Of a stretch of 19,701 nt of DNA, positions 19,617 to 19,701 are shown one piece after another (the stretch's first letter is position 1; every line of letters starts with the position of its first letter). The position numbers and the translations under genes were made by a program. This stretch comes from Rostrohypoxylon terebratum (taxonomy: Eukaryota > Ascomycota > Sordariomycetes > Xylariales > Hypoxylaceae). The DNA lies in assembly GCA_022497145.1 (NCBI GenBank), contig MU386079.1, forward strand, positions 1 through 19,701, written 5' to 3'. The notes beneath the pieces were generated by a model, which saw only the letters and a program-made list of their open reading frames with translations, ran no database searches and was not told the DNA's origin.

Positions 19617-19701
19617 CTACAGTTCGAAGGAGTAACAAACCCTTTGTGGAGACGCCGCGAACCAATCACGGATAAATCACGGAATTTCCTGATCTAAGTT
19701 G

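Noticed and set aside
1..19701. Transfer RNA genes, CRISPR arrays, transposons with terminal repeats, polyketide or peptide synthetase backbone genes
   Set aside because: I looked for box B-like GGTTCRANNCC sequences, regularly spaced repeats, transposase-like proteins and synthase domains, and found none I could support.

Overview
The window looks like nuclear DNA of a filamentous ascomycete (Pezizomycotina; a sordariomycete is my guess). Most genes are broken by short introns of 49-70 nt with GTAAGT-like donors, CTAAC/CTAAT branch points and YAG acceptors, and the telomere-type repeat is TTAGGG/CCCTAA. I joined exons by hand. Eight gene models stay in frame from ATG to stop and match known families, one small model is tentative, and one gene at the right edge is incomplete and probably broken.

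Left part (1-7646). A cytosolic GMC-family FAD oxidoreductase (429-2222, minus, 3 exons, 562 aa) is followed by a mitochondrial sulfide:quinone oxidoreductase (3203-4843, minus, 6 exons, 446 aa). The SQR promoter carries a palindromic TCACGTGA. About 2.8 kb of AT-rich, gene-poor DNA follows, holding at most one small two-exon gene of unknown function (6108-6484, minus).

Middle (7647-10729). An RSC7/SWP82-type chromatin-remodelling subunit (7647-9460, minus, 3 exons, 508 aa) has an unusually long first intron with a G-quadruplex-type repeat. It is followed by a single-exon glutathione S-transferase (9980-10729, minus, 249 aa).

Right part (11506-18621). Two divergent gene pairs lie next to each other: a DUF1479 putative oxygenase (minus) with an MFS sugar-type transporter (plus), and a short-chain dehydrogenase (minus) with a CYP504-like cytochrome P450 (plus). 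Each shared promoter contains the inverted repeat TCGG-N5-CCGA near its middle: one copy in the first, and two copies exactly 20 bp apart in the second. By eye I found no other copy in the window. This suggests the four genes form a small unit (oxygenase, transporter, dehydrogenase, P450) controlled by one Zn2Cys6 regulator, perhaps for uptake and oxidation of a small, possibly aromatic, compound. That is inference. A degenerate interstitial telomeric repeat lies between the convergent transporter and dehydrogenase genes.

Right edge (19063-19701). The C-terminal part of a CorA-like fungal membrane protein (minus) is readable, but its upstream exon seems to carry a frameshift and the 5' part leaves the window or is lost.
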